This document shows positions 1-6,609 of a stretch of 45,587 bases of DNA, piece by piece (position 1 is the first letter of the stretch; each line of letters begins with the position of its first letter). Location: NCBI RefSeq assembly GCF_017471675.1, contig NZ_JAFUSK010000049.1, positions 1 through 45,587 of the forward strand. Reading direction: 5' to 3'. The notes beneath the pieces are model-generated. The model was not told where the DNA came from, did no database searches, and saw only the letters and a program-made list of their open reading frames with translations. Position numbers and translations under genes: made by a program. Source of the stretch: Pseudobutyrivibrio sp. (GTDB lineage: Bacteria > Bacillota > Clostridia > Lachnospirales > Lachnospiraceae).

Positions 1-10
1 ATCGCAACAG

Positions 11-85
11 GGTGGGTAGAGGGGTTCGAACCCTCGACCTTCGGAACCACAATCCGACGCGCTAACCAGCTGTGCCACACCCACC
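11..85 (-). tRNA. tRNA-His (GTG)
   Basis: The minus strand folds into a cloverleaf. The anticodon arm TCGGA/TCCGA closes the loop TTGTGGT, giving anticodon GTG, and the T arm carries GGTTCGAAC. The extra 5' G at 85 faces C73 at position 11, the G-1:C73 pair that identifies tRNA-His. CCA is not encoded. It is the last of four tandem tRNAs. Confidence 0.96.
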
Positions 86-95
86 ATAAAATACA

Positions 96-169
<74 letters not shown>

Positions 170-194
170 ATATTCAACAACTTGGCAAATAAAA

Positions 195-265
195 AGCGGG
201 TGATGGGAATCGAACCCACGTATTCAGCTTGGAAGGCTGATGTTCTACCATTGAACCACACCCGC
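195..265 (-). tRNA. tRNA-Gly (TCC)
   Basis: A 71-nt cloverleaf, a usual length for tRNA-Gly. Acceptor GCGGGTG pairs with CACCCGC and the discriminator is T. The anticodon stem TCAGC/GCTGA closes loop CTTCCAA, giving anticodon TCC. CCA is not encoded. Confidence 0.96.
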
Positions 266-287
266 ATATTAATTATTTATTTCTAAG

Positions 288-362
288 TCGGGGTGACAGG
301 ATTCGAACCTGCGACCCCCTGGTCCCAAACCAGGTGCTCTAGCCAAACTGAGCCACACCCCG
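288..362 (-). tRNA. tRNA-Pro (TGG)
   Basis: Acceptor CGGGGTG pairs with CACCCCG and the discriminator is A. The anticodon stem CCTGG/CCAGG closes loop TTTGGGA, giving anticodon TGG. It is the first gene of the Pro-Gly-Arg-His tRNA operon, 46 bp downstream of the -10 box of the only good promoter nearby. Confidence 0.96.
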
Positions 363-407
363 CTAAGTGCTGTCCTGCGTTTCGTATCTGTCCCGCGAAC
401 AAAAAGA

Positions 408-436
408 AGTATATATTAGAACCGGCTTAATGTCAA
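408..436 (-). promoter_or_regulatory. Sigma-A promoter of the tRNA operon
   Basis: On the minus strand TTGACA (431-436) is separated by 17 bp from TATACT (408-413), close to the vegetative consensus. It points into tRNA-Pro. No other promoter-like sequence lies before the tRNA block. Confidence 0.8.
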
Positions 437-548
437 CAACTTTTTTGAAATTTAATTGTTAGAATTTAACATGAAATATCTGACATTCTAACAAATCACT
501 ATATGCCCAATTCAACAGGGCTCACAGCTATATAATACACACTTAAAT

Positions 549-586
549 ATACTAAAAATTCCTCCAGGCACTGGCATACCTGGAGG
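549..586 (-). terminator. Intrinsic terminator of the flavodoxin operon
   Basis: An 8-bp perfect stem CCTCCAGG/CCTGGAGG (561-568 with 579-586) is followed on the minus strand by AATTTTTAG. It lies about 80 bp beyond the flavodoxin stop codon. The AT-rich DNA from 437 to 548 shows no gene. Confidence 0.75.
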
Positions 587-668
587 CTGTAAAAGGAGTC
601 TAATAACTTCCCCAAGAAACCCGGTTAGAAACTCAGGGAAAGGAAATAAGCAAATTTAACAATAACAA

Positions 669-1100
669 TTAAATTGCAGCAAGAGCTTTACCTAATTCTT
701 TGCACTCTGCCTCTGCTGCTCCATCTGGAGCATCCTGGCAAATAACGCCCTCACCATTTACTACTGTTGCGCCTGCAGCTGTCATACGATCAACCCAATC
801 GCGCATCCACTGTCCATCTCCCCAGCCGTAAGAACCGAAAAGACCGATAGTCTTACCTGAAACAAAGCCCTCTAAATCTGCAACAAATGGCTCCATTTCA
901 CCTTCTTCGAGCACCTCTGCACCCATTGCAGGGCATCCTAAAGCAAAAGCCTTAGCAGATTTAAGCTCATCTATAGAAGCATCGCCAACATAAACTACGT
1001 TAGCCTCGCCGCCAGCCTCTGTTACACCAGCGCCGACTGCATTTGCCATACTCTCTGTATTTCCTGACTGTGACCAAAATACAACATTAACTTTACTCAT
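669..1100 (-). CDS. Flavodoxin
   Basis: A 143-aa short-chain flavodoxin, a cytoplasmic FMN-binding one-electron carrier that can replace ferredoxin when iron is short. The N-terminal phosphate-binding loop reads SQSGNTE (residues ~10-16). The second flavin-contacting loop is around FGSYGWGDGQW (~88-98), and the length is normal for the family. The ATG at 1100 has a GGAGAG ribosome site. It lies 24 bp downstream of a DUF3793 gene and shares its promoter and palindromic operator, which suggests metal- or redox-responsive control. Which partner enzyme it serves cannot be told from the sequence. Confidence 0.93.
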   Translation of the reverse strand: MSKVNVVFWSQSGNTESMANAVGAGVTEAGGEANVVYVGDASIDELKSAKAFALGCPAMGAEVLEEGEMEPFVADLEGFVSGKTIGLFGSYGWGDGQWMRDWVDRMTAAGATVVNGEGVICQDAPDGAAEAECKELGKALAAI

Positions 1101-1124
1101 GATTTTACTCTCCTTAAATAAAAA

Positions 1125-1739
1125 TCAAACTGCTACATCTGTAGCGCCTGTTGCATAGTACGAAACTATACTTTTAATCGAGTATCCTTTTGATACCATG
1201 CGAACCATGTCATCCTTTACAACATCAAACTTTTCAAATAACCCCTGTGCCTCAGCCACATCAGAATATACTTTCCAGTAGCCGGACAACAAGAAATTAT
1301 CTCCCCCATTTTTGATAAAGCCTTCCACATCACCAAGTGGGTATCCTAAGAACACACCCATTTCGTGAGGGAAATCCTTTCTACAATGAACATAGGCATC
1401 ATAGCGCTTTTGAAAATGTCTTAGACAATAGCCAAAAGCATCTGTCCTATATCCATATTTAACAAGAAAATCTCTAACCTCATCCTTTGAAAGATAACTC
1501 ATAAGCATGTCCCTGTTAAAGACTAAAAAGATTACCCGTTTCTTGTCATACACCAGGCGGTACCCCAACAGCCCGGAGTGTCTTAAGACCATTCTGACTT
1601 TATCCTCTAAGTCTTTAGGAACAATGAGAAGATTGGATGTCTTAAGTCCCGCGATTGTAGGTGCACACTGCAACACCAGCTGCAACTCTATTTTTCGCCT
1701 GTCCATGGAGCAGATCATCTCAAATACTTCTTCGCACAT
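1125..1739 (-). CDS. DUF3793 family protein
   Basis: A 204-aa cytoplasmic protein of the DUF3793 family, function unknown. Visible traits are Cys pairs near the N terminus (MCEEVFEMICSMD), a motif CLRHFQKRY in the middle and HEMGVFLGYPLGDVEGF near residues 125-140, the best-conserved stretch of this family as I know it. No signal peptide or membrane helix is seen. In Clostridia these genes often sit directly before a flavodoxin gene, as here, so a role in flavodoxin use or in iron-limited metabolism is inferred only from context. The ATG at 1739 follows an AGAGGACG ribosome site. Confidence 0.85.
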   Translation of the reverse strand: MCEEVFEMICSMDRRKIELQLVLQCAPTIAGLKTSNLLIVPKDLEDKVRMVLRHSGLLGYRLVYDKKRVIFLVFNRDMLMSYLSKDEVRDFLVKYGYRTDAFGYCLRHFQKRYDAYVHCRKDFPHEMGVFLGYPLGDVEGFIKNGGDNFLLSGYWKVYSDVAEAQGLFEKFDVVKDDMVRMVSKGYSIKSIVSYYATGATDVAV

Positions 1740-1758
1740 GTTATCGTCCTCTTTCTAG

Positions 1759-1774
1759 GTTAGCTCTTGCTAAC
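1759..1774. promoter_or_regulatory. Palindromic operator of the DUF3793-flavodoxin operon
   Basis: The sequence GTTAGC-TCTT-GCTAAC is a perfect 6+4+6 inverted repeat beginning 7 bp downstream of the -10 box, so it covers the expected transcription start. That position fits a repressor site. The TTAGC...GCTAA pattern and the flavodoxin gene hint at a Fur- or DtxR-type metal regulator, but no such gene is in the window. Confidence 0.65.
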
Positions 1775-1781
1775 TGTGGTT

Positions 1782-1810
1782 ATAATACTCTACCAAAAGT
1801 TCGATGTCAA
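1782..1810 (-). promoter_or_regulatory. Sigma-A promoter of the DUF3793-flavodoxin operon
   Basis: On the minus strand a perfect TTGACA (1805-1810), a 17-bp spacer and TATTAT (1782-1787) precede the DUF3793 start by about 40 bp. Confidence 0.82.
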
Positions 1811-1869
1811 CACTTTTTTCACAAATTTTTATTTAATGAGAAATTGTTTCGATAACAGCTAATCTGAAG

Positions 1870-2226
1870 CTATTCCAATATATGATTTAATCCCTGGGCA
1901 ATGATTGTTACTACATGTTCATCTGCAAGGCTATAGTATATCTGCTTGCCTTCACGGCGGCTTTTTACCAGCTTATTAGTACGAAGAATCTGAAGCTGAT
2001 GTGATATGGCAGATTGAGTCATATCAAGAGCTTCAGAAAGGTCGCATACGCAAAGCTCAGATTCAAATAACGCAAATAATATTCTTACTCTTGTGCTATC
2101 CCCAAAGACTTTGAAAAGCTCCGCAAGATCATACAATGCATCCTCATCTGGAAGCTCATCAAGTACTTTGTTTACCAATTCTGTATGTACACATTGCTCA
2201 TCGCAACACTGAGCATGTTTTTCCAT
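1870..2226 (-). CDS. ArsR/SmtB-family metal-sensing repressor (CadC-like)
   Basis: A 118-aa winged-helix repressor. The N terminus has Cys7, Cys8 and Cys12 with nearby His residues. The helix carries ELCVCDL, the CxC metal site of CadC-type Cd/Pb/Zn sensors, followed by the recognition helix MTQSAISHQLQILR and a wing ending GKQIYYSLAD. Metal binding is expected to release it from operators. It reads in the same direction as the downstream-numbered P-type ATPase and HMA genes, and an ArsR-type operator is present at 4961-4980, so it probably represses that cassette. AGGAGG precedes the ATG at 2226. Cadmium, zinc or lead as the inducer cannot be separated by sequence. Confidence 0.92.
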   Translation of the reverse strand: MEKHAQCCDEQCVHTELVNKVLDELPDEDALYDLAELFKVFGDSTRVRILFALFESELCVCDLSEALDMTQSAISHQLQILRTNKLVKSRREGKQIYYSLADEHVVTIIAQGLNHILE

Positions 2227-2244
2227 GTCTACCTCCTGAGTATA

Positions 2245-2331
2245 TCTCGCTTGTTACGCAAACAATAATAAATATTCTTTCGTCTACTGATGTCTCCTTC
2301 AGAAAATTTATTATTGTTTACTACAAGCTAT
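2245..2331 (-). repeat. Covarying hairpin element E1 (leader of the arsR-like gene)
   Basis: On the minus strand it begins ATAGCTTGTAGT and ends GCGTAACAAGCGAG. The ends pair (GCTTGT/ACAAGC). An inner 14-bp helix pairs AAACAATAATAAAT with ATTTATTATTGTTT around a ~32-nt apical loop. It stops about 8 nt before the AGGAGG of the repressor gene. The same basal consensus with a different inner helix occurs at 4493-4583 and 4599-4684. Confidence 0.75.
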
Positions 2332-2378
2332 CTTTACTCTTCTTAATCATTGCTTATTACGCCATCTAGCATCGCATG

Positions 2379-2563
2379 GGTGTTATCCAAGTGTTCCGTG
2401 CTCCCGCAAGCCATCTCCCATTTCAGTCAAGGTAACCTCCCTAAAGGGTCCCTCCTTAACTGAATGGGGGTCTCCGTTCCACTTCGGTCGTTGCTAAACA
2501 AAGGTCCACTGGACCTTTAGCAACCTCTTGCTCGCGCCTGCCATGGTTGAGTAAACACCCTTG
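2379..2563. repeat. Hairpin-rich non-coding segment between ATPase and repressor genes
   Basis: No gene is seen between 2332 and 2588. The segment holds an outer GGGTGTT/AACACCC inverted repeat and a hairpin at 2417-2467 (CCCATTTCAGT...ACTGAATGGG). It also holds a second hairpin at 2490-2524 with GTTGCTAAA/TTTAGCAAC arms and core AAGGTCCACTGGACCTT. That core also occurs in the repeat at 11936-12042, so this is probably a distant member of the same interspersed repeat family. Confidence 0.55.
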
Positions 2564-2588
2564 TCCTAGCTATACAGCTGTGTCTATT

Positions 2589-4460
2589 TTACACGTTATG
2601 CACACGTAGGGCGCGGATTGCGTTTAATACGGCAAGTACCATAACGCCTACGTCTGCAAAGATTGCAAGCCACATATTAGCAATACCTATTGCACCTAAG
2701 ATTAGGCAAGCTACCTTGATGCCTATTGCAAAATAGATGTTTTCGTATACTATGCGCATGCATTTCTTAGCGATATTTATGGCCTTGGCAATCTTCATTG
2801 GGTCGTCGTCCATAAGGACAACATCAGCTGCTTCTATGGCTGCATCAGAGCCTAATGCTCCCATGGCAATACCTATATCGGCCCTTGATAATACAGGGGC
2901 GTCGTTGATTCCATCCCCTACAAATATAAGCTGTTCATTTTCATTTTTGTCAGCAAGAAGCTCCTCCACCTTTGTAACCTTGTCAGCTGGAAGAAGCTGT
3001 GAATATACCTTATCTAAGCCTAAATCATTAGCAACGATTCCAGCTACCTTGTCACTGTCACCTGTAAGCATTACTGTTGCTCTTATTCCAGCCTGCTTCA
3101 TGGCTTTTATGGCAGACTTTGATGTTGGTTTAAGCTCATCTGATATCAGGATATAGCCTACATATTTGTCATCAAATGCAACATGAATAACAGTTCCTGC
3201 GGCAACCACCGTGGCAGGCTCTACACCTACATTTGCCATGAGCTTTTCATTACCTACATTTACTGTAGTATCTCCTACAATAGCCTTTATGCCATGACCA
3301 GATATCTCCTCTACATCAGACACGCGGCTGGTGTTAATTGGCTTACCATAGGCTTCCTTAAGGCTCTTTGATATAGGATGATTAGAGTAGACCTCAGCCA
3401 TTGCTGTCTTCTCTAGAAGCTCTTCCTTGGTAATACCTACTGGAACAATTTCTGTAACCTTAAATACACCCTTGGTAAGAGTACCTGTCTTATCCATGAC
3501 AGCAATCTTAGCCTTTGAAAGCATATCAAGATAGTTAGAGCCCTTTACGAGCACACCTTCCTTACTAGCTCCACCGATTCCTGCAAAGAATGTAAGAGGG
3601 ATGCTGATTACAAGAGCACATGGGCAGCTGATTACAAGGAAAGTAAGAGCTCTGTATACCCACTGTCCCCATCTTGGTTCTAGCCCTATAATCAGGCTGA
3701 CTACAGGTGGAAGTAAAGCCAGACCAACTGCGGCATAGCACACAACTGGAGTGTATATTCTTGCAAACTTTGAAATAAAGTTCTCCGGCTTCGATTTCTT
3801 AGATGAAGCATTCTCCACCAAATCAAGAATCTTAGATGCAGTAGACTCACCAAATTCCTTGGTAGTCTTAACCTTGATTACGCCAGACATATTGATACAG
3901 CCTGATATTACCTCGTCAGAAGGCTTTACGCTTCTAGGTACACTTTCACCTGTTAAGGCTGCTGTATCAAGGGTAGATGTGCCATCTACAACCACGCCAT
4001 CAATTGGAATCTTTTCTCCTGGTTGAACGATTATCTCGCTGCCAACCTCCACCTCGTCTGGATCAACCTTTGTAACCACGCCATCAATCATCACATTAGC
4101 AAAATCAGGTCTTATATCCATAAGAGCAGAGATGTTCCTGCGGCTCTTTCCCACCGCGTATGACTGGAAAAGCTCACCAATCTGATAGAACAGCATAACT
4201 GCCACACCCTCGGTGTACTCTCCAAGTGCCATAGCACCTACTGTTGCCACAGCCATAAGGAAATTTTCATCAAACACCTGCTTATTCATAATCCCCTTAA
4301 AGGCTTTTCGCAAGATGTCATAGCCTATTGTAAAATAGGGAAGTAAAAACAATATAAACCTGAGTATACTTTTTTCCTCAAGTGGTAACAGCAACAACAC
4401 AATCATCATAAGCGCTGCTGCAATTATTCTGTATAAAACCTTCTTTTGTTTCTTATTCAT
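2589..4460 (-). CDS. Zn2+/Cd2+/Co2+-type P1B ATPase efflux pump
   Basis: A 623-aa heavy-metal translocating ATPase, ZntA/CadA type, expected to export divalent soft metals across the cytoplasmic membrane. It shows the actuator motif TGES, the intramembrane metal site SCPCALVIS, the phosphorylation site DKTGTLTKG, the HP locus SNHPIS and the hinge GDGINDAP. Six to eight hydrophobic helices are visible. The N-terminal HMA domain usual for the family is absent; the separate HMA protein at 4699-4917 probably replaces it. The ATG at 4460 follows AGGAGAC, within a 12-bp sequence (GAGACYAACTAG) repeated more than twice. Expression is probably controlled by the CadC-like repressor and leader element E2. 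Confidence 0.93.
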   Translation of the reverse strand: MNKKQKKVLYRIIAAALMMIVLLLLPLEEKSILRFILFLLPYFTIGYDILRKAFKGIMNKQVFDENFLMAVATVGAMALGEYTEGVAVMLFYQIGELFQSYAVGKSRRNISALMDIRPDFANVMIDGVVTKVDPDEVEVGSEIIVQPGEKIPIDGVVVDGTSTLDTAALTGESVPRSVKPSDEVISGCINMSGVIKVKTTKEFGESTASKILDLVENASSKKSKPENFISKFARIYTPVVCYAAVGLALLPPVVSLIIGLEPRWGQWVYRALTFLVISCPCALVISIPLTFFAGIGGASKEGVLVKGSNYLDMLSKAKIAVMDKTGTLTKGVFKVTEIVPVGITKEELLEKTAMAEVYSNHPISKSLKEAYGKPINTSRVSDVEEISGHGIKAIVGDTTVNVGNEKLMANVGVEPATVVAAGTVIHVAFDDKYVGYILISDELKPTSKSAIKAMKQAGIRATVMLTGDSDKVAGIVANDLGLDKVYSQLLPADKVTKVEELLADKNENEQLIFVGDGINDAPVLSRADIGIAMGALGSDAAIEAADVVLMDDDPMKIAKAINIAKKCMRIVYENIYFAIGIKVACLILGAIGIANMWLAIFADVGVMVLAVLNAIRALRVHNV

Positions 4461-4492
4461 AATTGGTCTCCTAGTTAGTCTCCTAGTTGGTC

Positions 4493-4583
4493 TCTCGCTT
4501 GTTACGTTAACAAGAAAAATATTTCTACGCTCAACATAGAAAGTTTCGCTTAAGAAATATTTTCCTTGTCAACTACAAGCTAT
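4493..4583 (-). repeat. Covarying hairpin element E2 (leader of the P-type ATPase gene)
   Basis: The minus strand begins ATAGCTTGTAGT and ends ACGTAACAAGCGAG. The basal helix GCTTGT/ACAAGC matches E1. The inner helix pairs GACAAGGAAAATATTTC with GAAATATTTTTCTTGTT, a sequence unrelated to that of E1 but still complementary. It ends roughly 10 nt before the first of the repeated ribosome-site-like sequences before the ATPase start. Confidence 0.75.
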
Positions 4584-4598
4584 TTTCGCTGTGCATAG

Positions 4599-4684
4599 AT
4601 AGCCTGTAGCAGACAATTCTAAAAGAAATTAACCGAGACATTAGTCGAGTGTATTTTTTTAGGATTGTCTGTGTAACAGGCGAG
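4599..4684 (+). repeat. Covarying hairpin element E3 (inverted relative to E2)
   Basis: On the plus strand it begins ATAGCCTGTAGC and ends GTGTAACAGGCGAG. The basal helix is GCCTGT/ACAGGC, a compensatory change relative to GCTTGT/ACAAGC in E1 and E2. The inner helix pairs AGACAATTCTAAAA with TTTTTTTAGGATTGTCT. It ends 14 bp before the HMA gene stop codon and has no plus-strand gene downstream. Confidence 0.72.
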
Positions 4685-4698
4685 CCAATAAACAGAAC

Positions 4699-4917
4699 TT
4701 AGATAAAGATTTCGCAGTCGTCCTCAACCTTCTTACAATTAGCAAGAACCTCTGCCATAACAGCCTTAACATCAGCGCCTTCCTCAAACTCCACGTTCAT
4801 CTTAAGTGCCATGAAATTAACTGTGGCATCAGCTACACCAGCAGTATTCTTAGCTGCCTGCTCCATTTTGTTAGCATAGTTTGCACAATCAACATCAATC
4901 TTGTAAGTTTTCTTCAT
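4699..4917 (-). CDS. Small heavy-metal-associated (HMA) domain protein
   Basis: A 72-aa single-domain ferredoxin-like HMA protein that probably passes metal to the adjacent ATPase, which lacks its own HMA domain. The metal loop reads VDCANYANKME, so the usual second Cys of CxxC is Tyr. A CxxxxxxC pair and DCEIFI close the protein, which could supply further thiol ligands. The ATG at 4917 is preferred over an upstream ATG because GGAGG lies 8 nt before it. The gene has its own consensus promoter with an ArsR-type operator and is transcribed toward the ATPase, with elements E3 and E2 between them. Confidence 0.87.
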   Translation of the reverse strand: MKKTYKIDVDCANYANKMEQAAKNTAGVADATVNFMALKMNVEFEEGADVKAVMAEVLANCKKVEDDCEIFI

Positions 4918-4960
4918 AGTGATTTCCTCCGTCCCCAATGGGTTATTTTTTTAATTTTAT

Positions 4961-5019
4961 ATATGAGCATTTGTTCATATGTTTGATTAAAATATAAACC
5001 TGCAGACAAAATATGTCAA
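4961..5019 (-). promoter_or_regulatory. Promoter with ArsR/SmtB-type operator for the metal cassette
   Basis: On the minus strand TTGACA (5014-5019), a 17-bp spacer and TATATT (4991-4996) form a strong promoter. Just downstream, 4961-4980 holds an inverted repeat centred on ATGAGCA-TT-TGTTCAT, which matches the TGAACA...TGTTCA type of operator bound by SmtB/CzrA/CadC repressors. The repressor gene at 1870-2226 is the obvious candidate ligand. Confidence 0.8.
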
Positions 5020-5055
5020 CAGGTTTAATGATAAATAATATTAATAACCATTTAT

Positions 5056-5811
5056 TTGTTACTATTCACGGACATTCTAAAATTTTATACATGTGGATTT
5101 AGCTAAGGGGGAGCATAGTGCACTCTGGGGACTTGTTAATGAATCAACAGAATGAGCCCGCTAGAAGCATAAATCCGTCGCCCTAGACTATTGCACAATC
5201 GAAGAATTACTGATTTTCTAAATGCCACAACTCGCATCTTTTATTACACGTGTTCTTTCAAGGTTTGACAATTCTGTCGCAACTGTATGTATATCGCATA
5301 CACACTCAACCTAAAGAAATAGCAGTGGCAGCAATATTAGTATTAATTGCATGATTTTGGAATGAGCCTAGTAGAATCTTAAAGTAGTTTTTAAATGTTT
5401 TCGTATGGGCTGCCACGGACGGCAGCCCAAGGCTGATAGCGAAACGGACTGAGCTTGAAGCCGGTACGAAAAACATCCAAAAACTGCTTTTAATTCTACT
5501 TGGCGAATGTAATATGAATGCAATTAATACTAATATTGCTGTCACTGCTATTATTTAAACATAACAAGTGTATGCGATAGACATACAGTTGCTTCGAATA
5601 GTCAAAGCCGTGAAAGGACACGTGACGTATGCTCATTTGTGGCATTAAGAAAATCAGCAATTCTTCTCCAATGATGCAATAGTCTAGGGCGACGGATTTA
5701 CGCTTCTAGCGGGCTCACTTCATATAAGAACAGCAAGTCCCTAGAGTGCACTACGCTCCCCCTTAGCTAAATCCACATTCTATAAGAAAACATGTCCGTG
5801 AATAGTAACAA
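5056..5811. repeat. Giant 756-bp non-coding near-palindrome
   Basis: The two halves are reverse complements over at least eight blocks separated by segments that do not pair. The outermost 20 bp (5056-5075 with 5792-5811) are perfect. The next block (5091-5135 with about 5733-5777) has 2 mismatches in 45 bp. Further blocks are about 5154-5195/5675-5717, 5279-5303/5569-5593 (one mismatch), 5317-5352/5516-5554 and 5395-5405/5465-5476. The tip (5406-5464) carries two side hairpins, GGGCTGCC/GGCAGCCC at 5407-5428 and GGCT/AGCC at 5431-5462. The right end abuts the stop codon of the SGNH hydrolase. No credible ORF lies inside. Confidence 0.9.
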
Positions 5812-6513
5812 TTATTTTATAATATCATAGATATAATCAGCGATAATCTTGTAGCCTTCGGCGTCGAAATGGATTCCATCACGGTAGCGTTCTTCTTTGC
5901 CTACAGTAACGGAATATAAATCGATTACCTCTACCCCCTCTTCTGCCGCTACCTTTTCCACAATATCTCTAATCTTACCGGCCACTACCTTAGGCTGAAC
6001 CTGATATTCTGCAATATCAGAACCGTCTAACGAAAAGCAATATGGTGAAATCATTAGATATACTGTAGGGTTAGTGTCCAGATTCTTATAAGTTTGAACC
6101 AGGCTTTTAATGCCCTCTTCGTAAGATTTAGCATTCCAATTGTACGTCTTGGAATCGTTGGTGCCAAGCATGAGAAGAACGATATTTGGCTCTGATTCCA
6201 GTGATTTTTTGTACTGGGCTGAATCGATGTATGGCAAATCTCCATCAGCCGATGCGGTGGCATTTCTCAAACCAAAGTTGGATACAAGATGTGATGTACC
6301 AAGCTTTTTTTGAAGTTTGGCAGGGTAGGAATCCACCTCCCTGGTTTTAATCACTCCACTTCCGTATGTCAGGCTGTCTCCCACACAGGATACCCTGATT
6401 CGCTCATCATTTCCTCCGAAAAAACCAGAGTTAAAAAGTACAAAAAACACCAGCACTACTGCTGCAAGTAATATAACCATTTTTCTTTGAATTAATCCTT
6501 TTATTAGCTCCAT
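5812..6513 (-). CDS. Membrane-anchored SGNH/GDSL hydrolase
   Basis: A 233-aa esterase/lipase-like protein. One N-terminal hydrophobic helix (residues ~12-28) serves as an uncleaved anchor, which places the catalytic domain outside the cell. SGNH blocks are clear: VGDSLTYG with the nucleophile Ser (~residue 45), LGTNDSK with the block III Asn, and DGIHFDAEGY with the catalytic Asp and His near the C terminus. Such enzymes often remove acetyl groups from polysaccharides, which would suit the neighbouring carbohydrate genes, but the substrate is unknown. The ribosome site before the ATG at 6513 is weak, so an internal start near residue 12 is possible. Its stop codon touches the giant palindrome. 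Confidence 0.88.
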   Translation of the reverse strand: MELIKGLIQRKMVILLAAVVLVFFVLFNSGFFGGNDERIRVSCVGDSLTYGSGVIKTREVDSYPAKLQKKLGTSHLVSNFGLRNATASADGDLPYIDSAQYKKSLESEPNIVLLMLGTNDSKTYNWNAKSYEEGIKSLVQTYKNLDTNPTVYLMISPYCFSLDGSDIAEYQVQPKVVAGKIRDIVEKVAAEEGVEVIDLYSVTVGKEERYRDGIHFDAEGYKIIADYIYDIIK

Positions 6514-6536
6514 ATTCTATATACTATCACTTATAA

Positions 6537-6574
6537 ATAAAAACTAAAAGCCCGCGATAATAAATACCGCGGGC
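6537..6574 (-). terminator. Intrinsic terminator of the sugar transporter operon
   Basis: A GC-rich stem GCCCGCG/CGCGGGC (6550-6574) is followed on the minus strand by TTTTAGTTTTTATTT. It ends the operon whose last gene stops at 6610. Confidence 0.85.
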
Positions 6575-6609
6575 AAATCTAAGAGAATATGATGAAGATA
6601 TTAAACCTT

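Noticed and set aside
2245-2331. Known NiCo or Mn riboswitch
   Set aside because: The conserved bases of those classes as I know them are not seen. The elements resemble only each other.
4599-4684. Integron attC-like site
   Set aside because: The conserved ends do not match the RYYYAAC/GTTRRRY core sites and no integrase is present.
5306-5545. 79-aa ORF inside the giant palindrome
   Set aside because: It spans the tip of the inverted repeat, lacks a ribosome site and resembles no family; it is a by-product of the palindrome.
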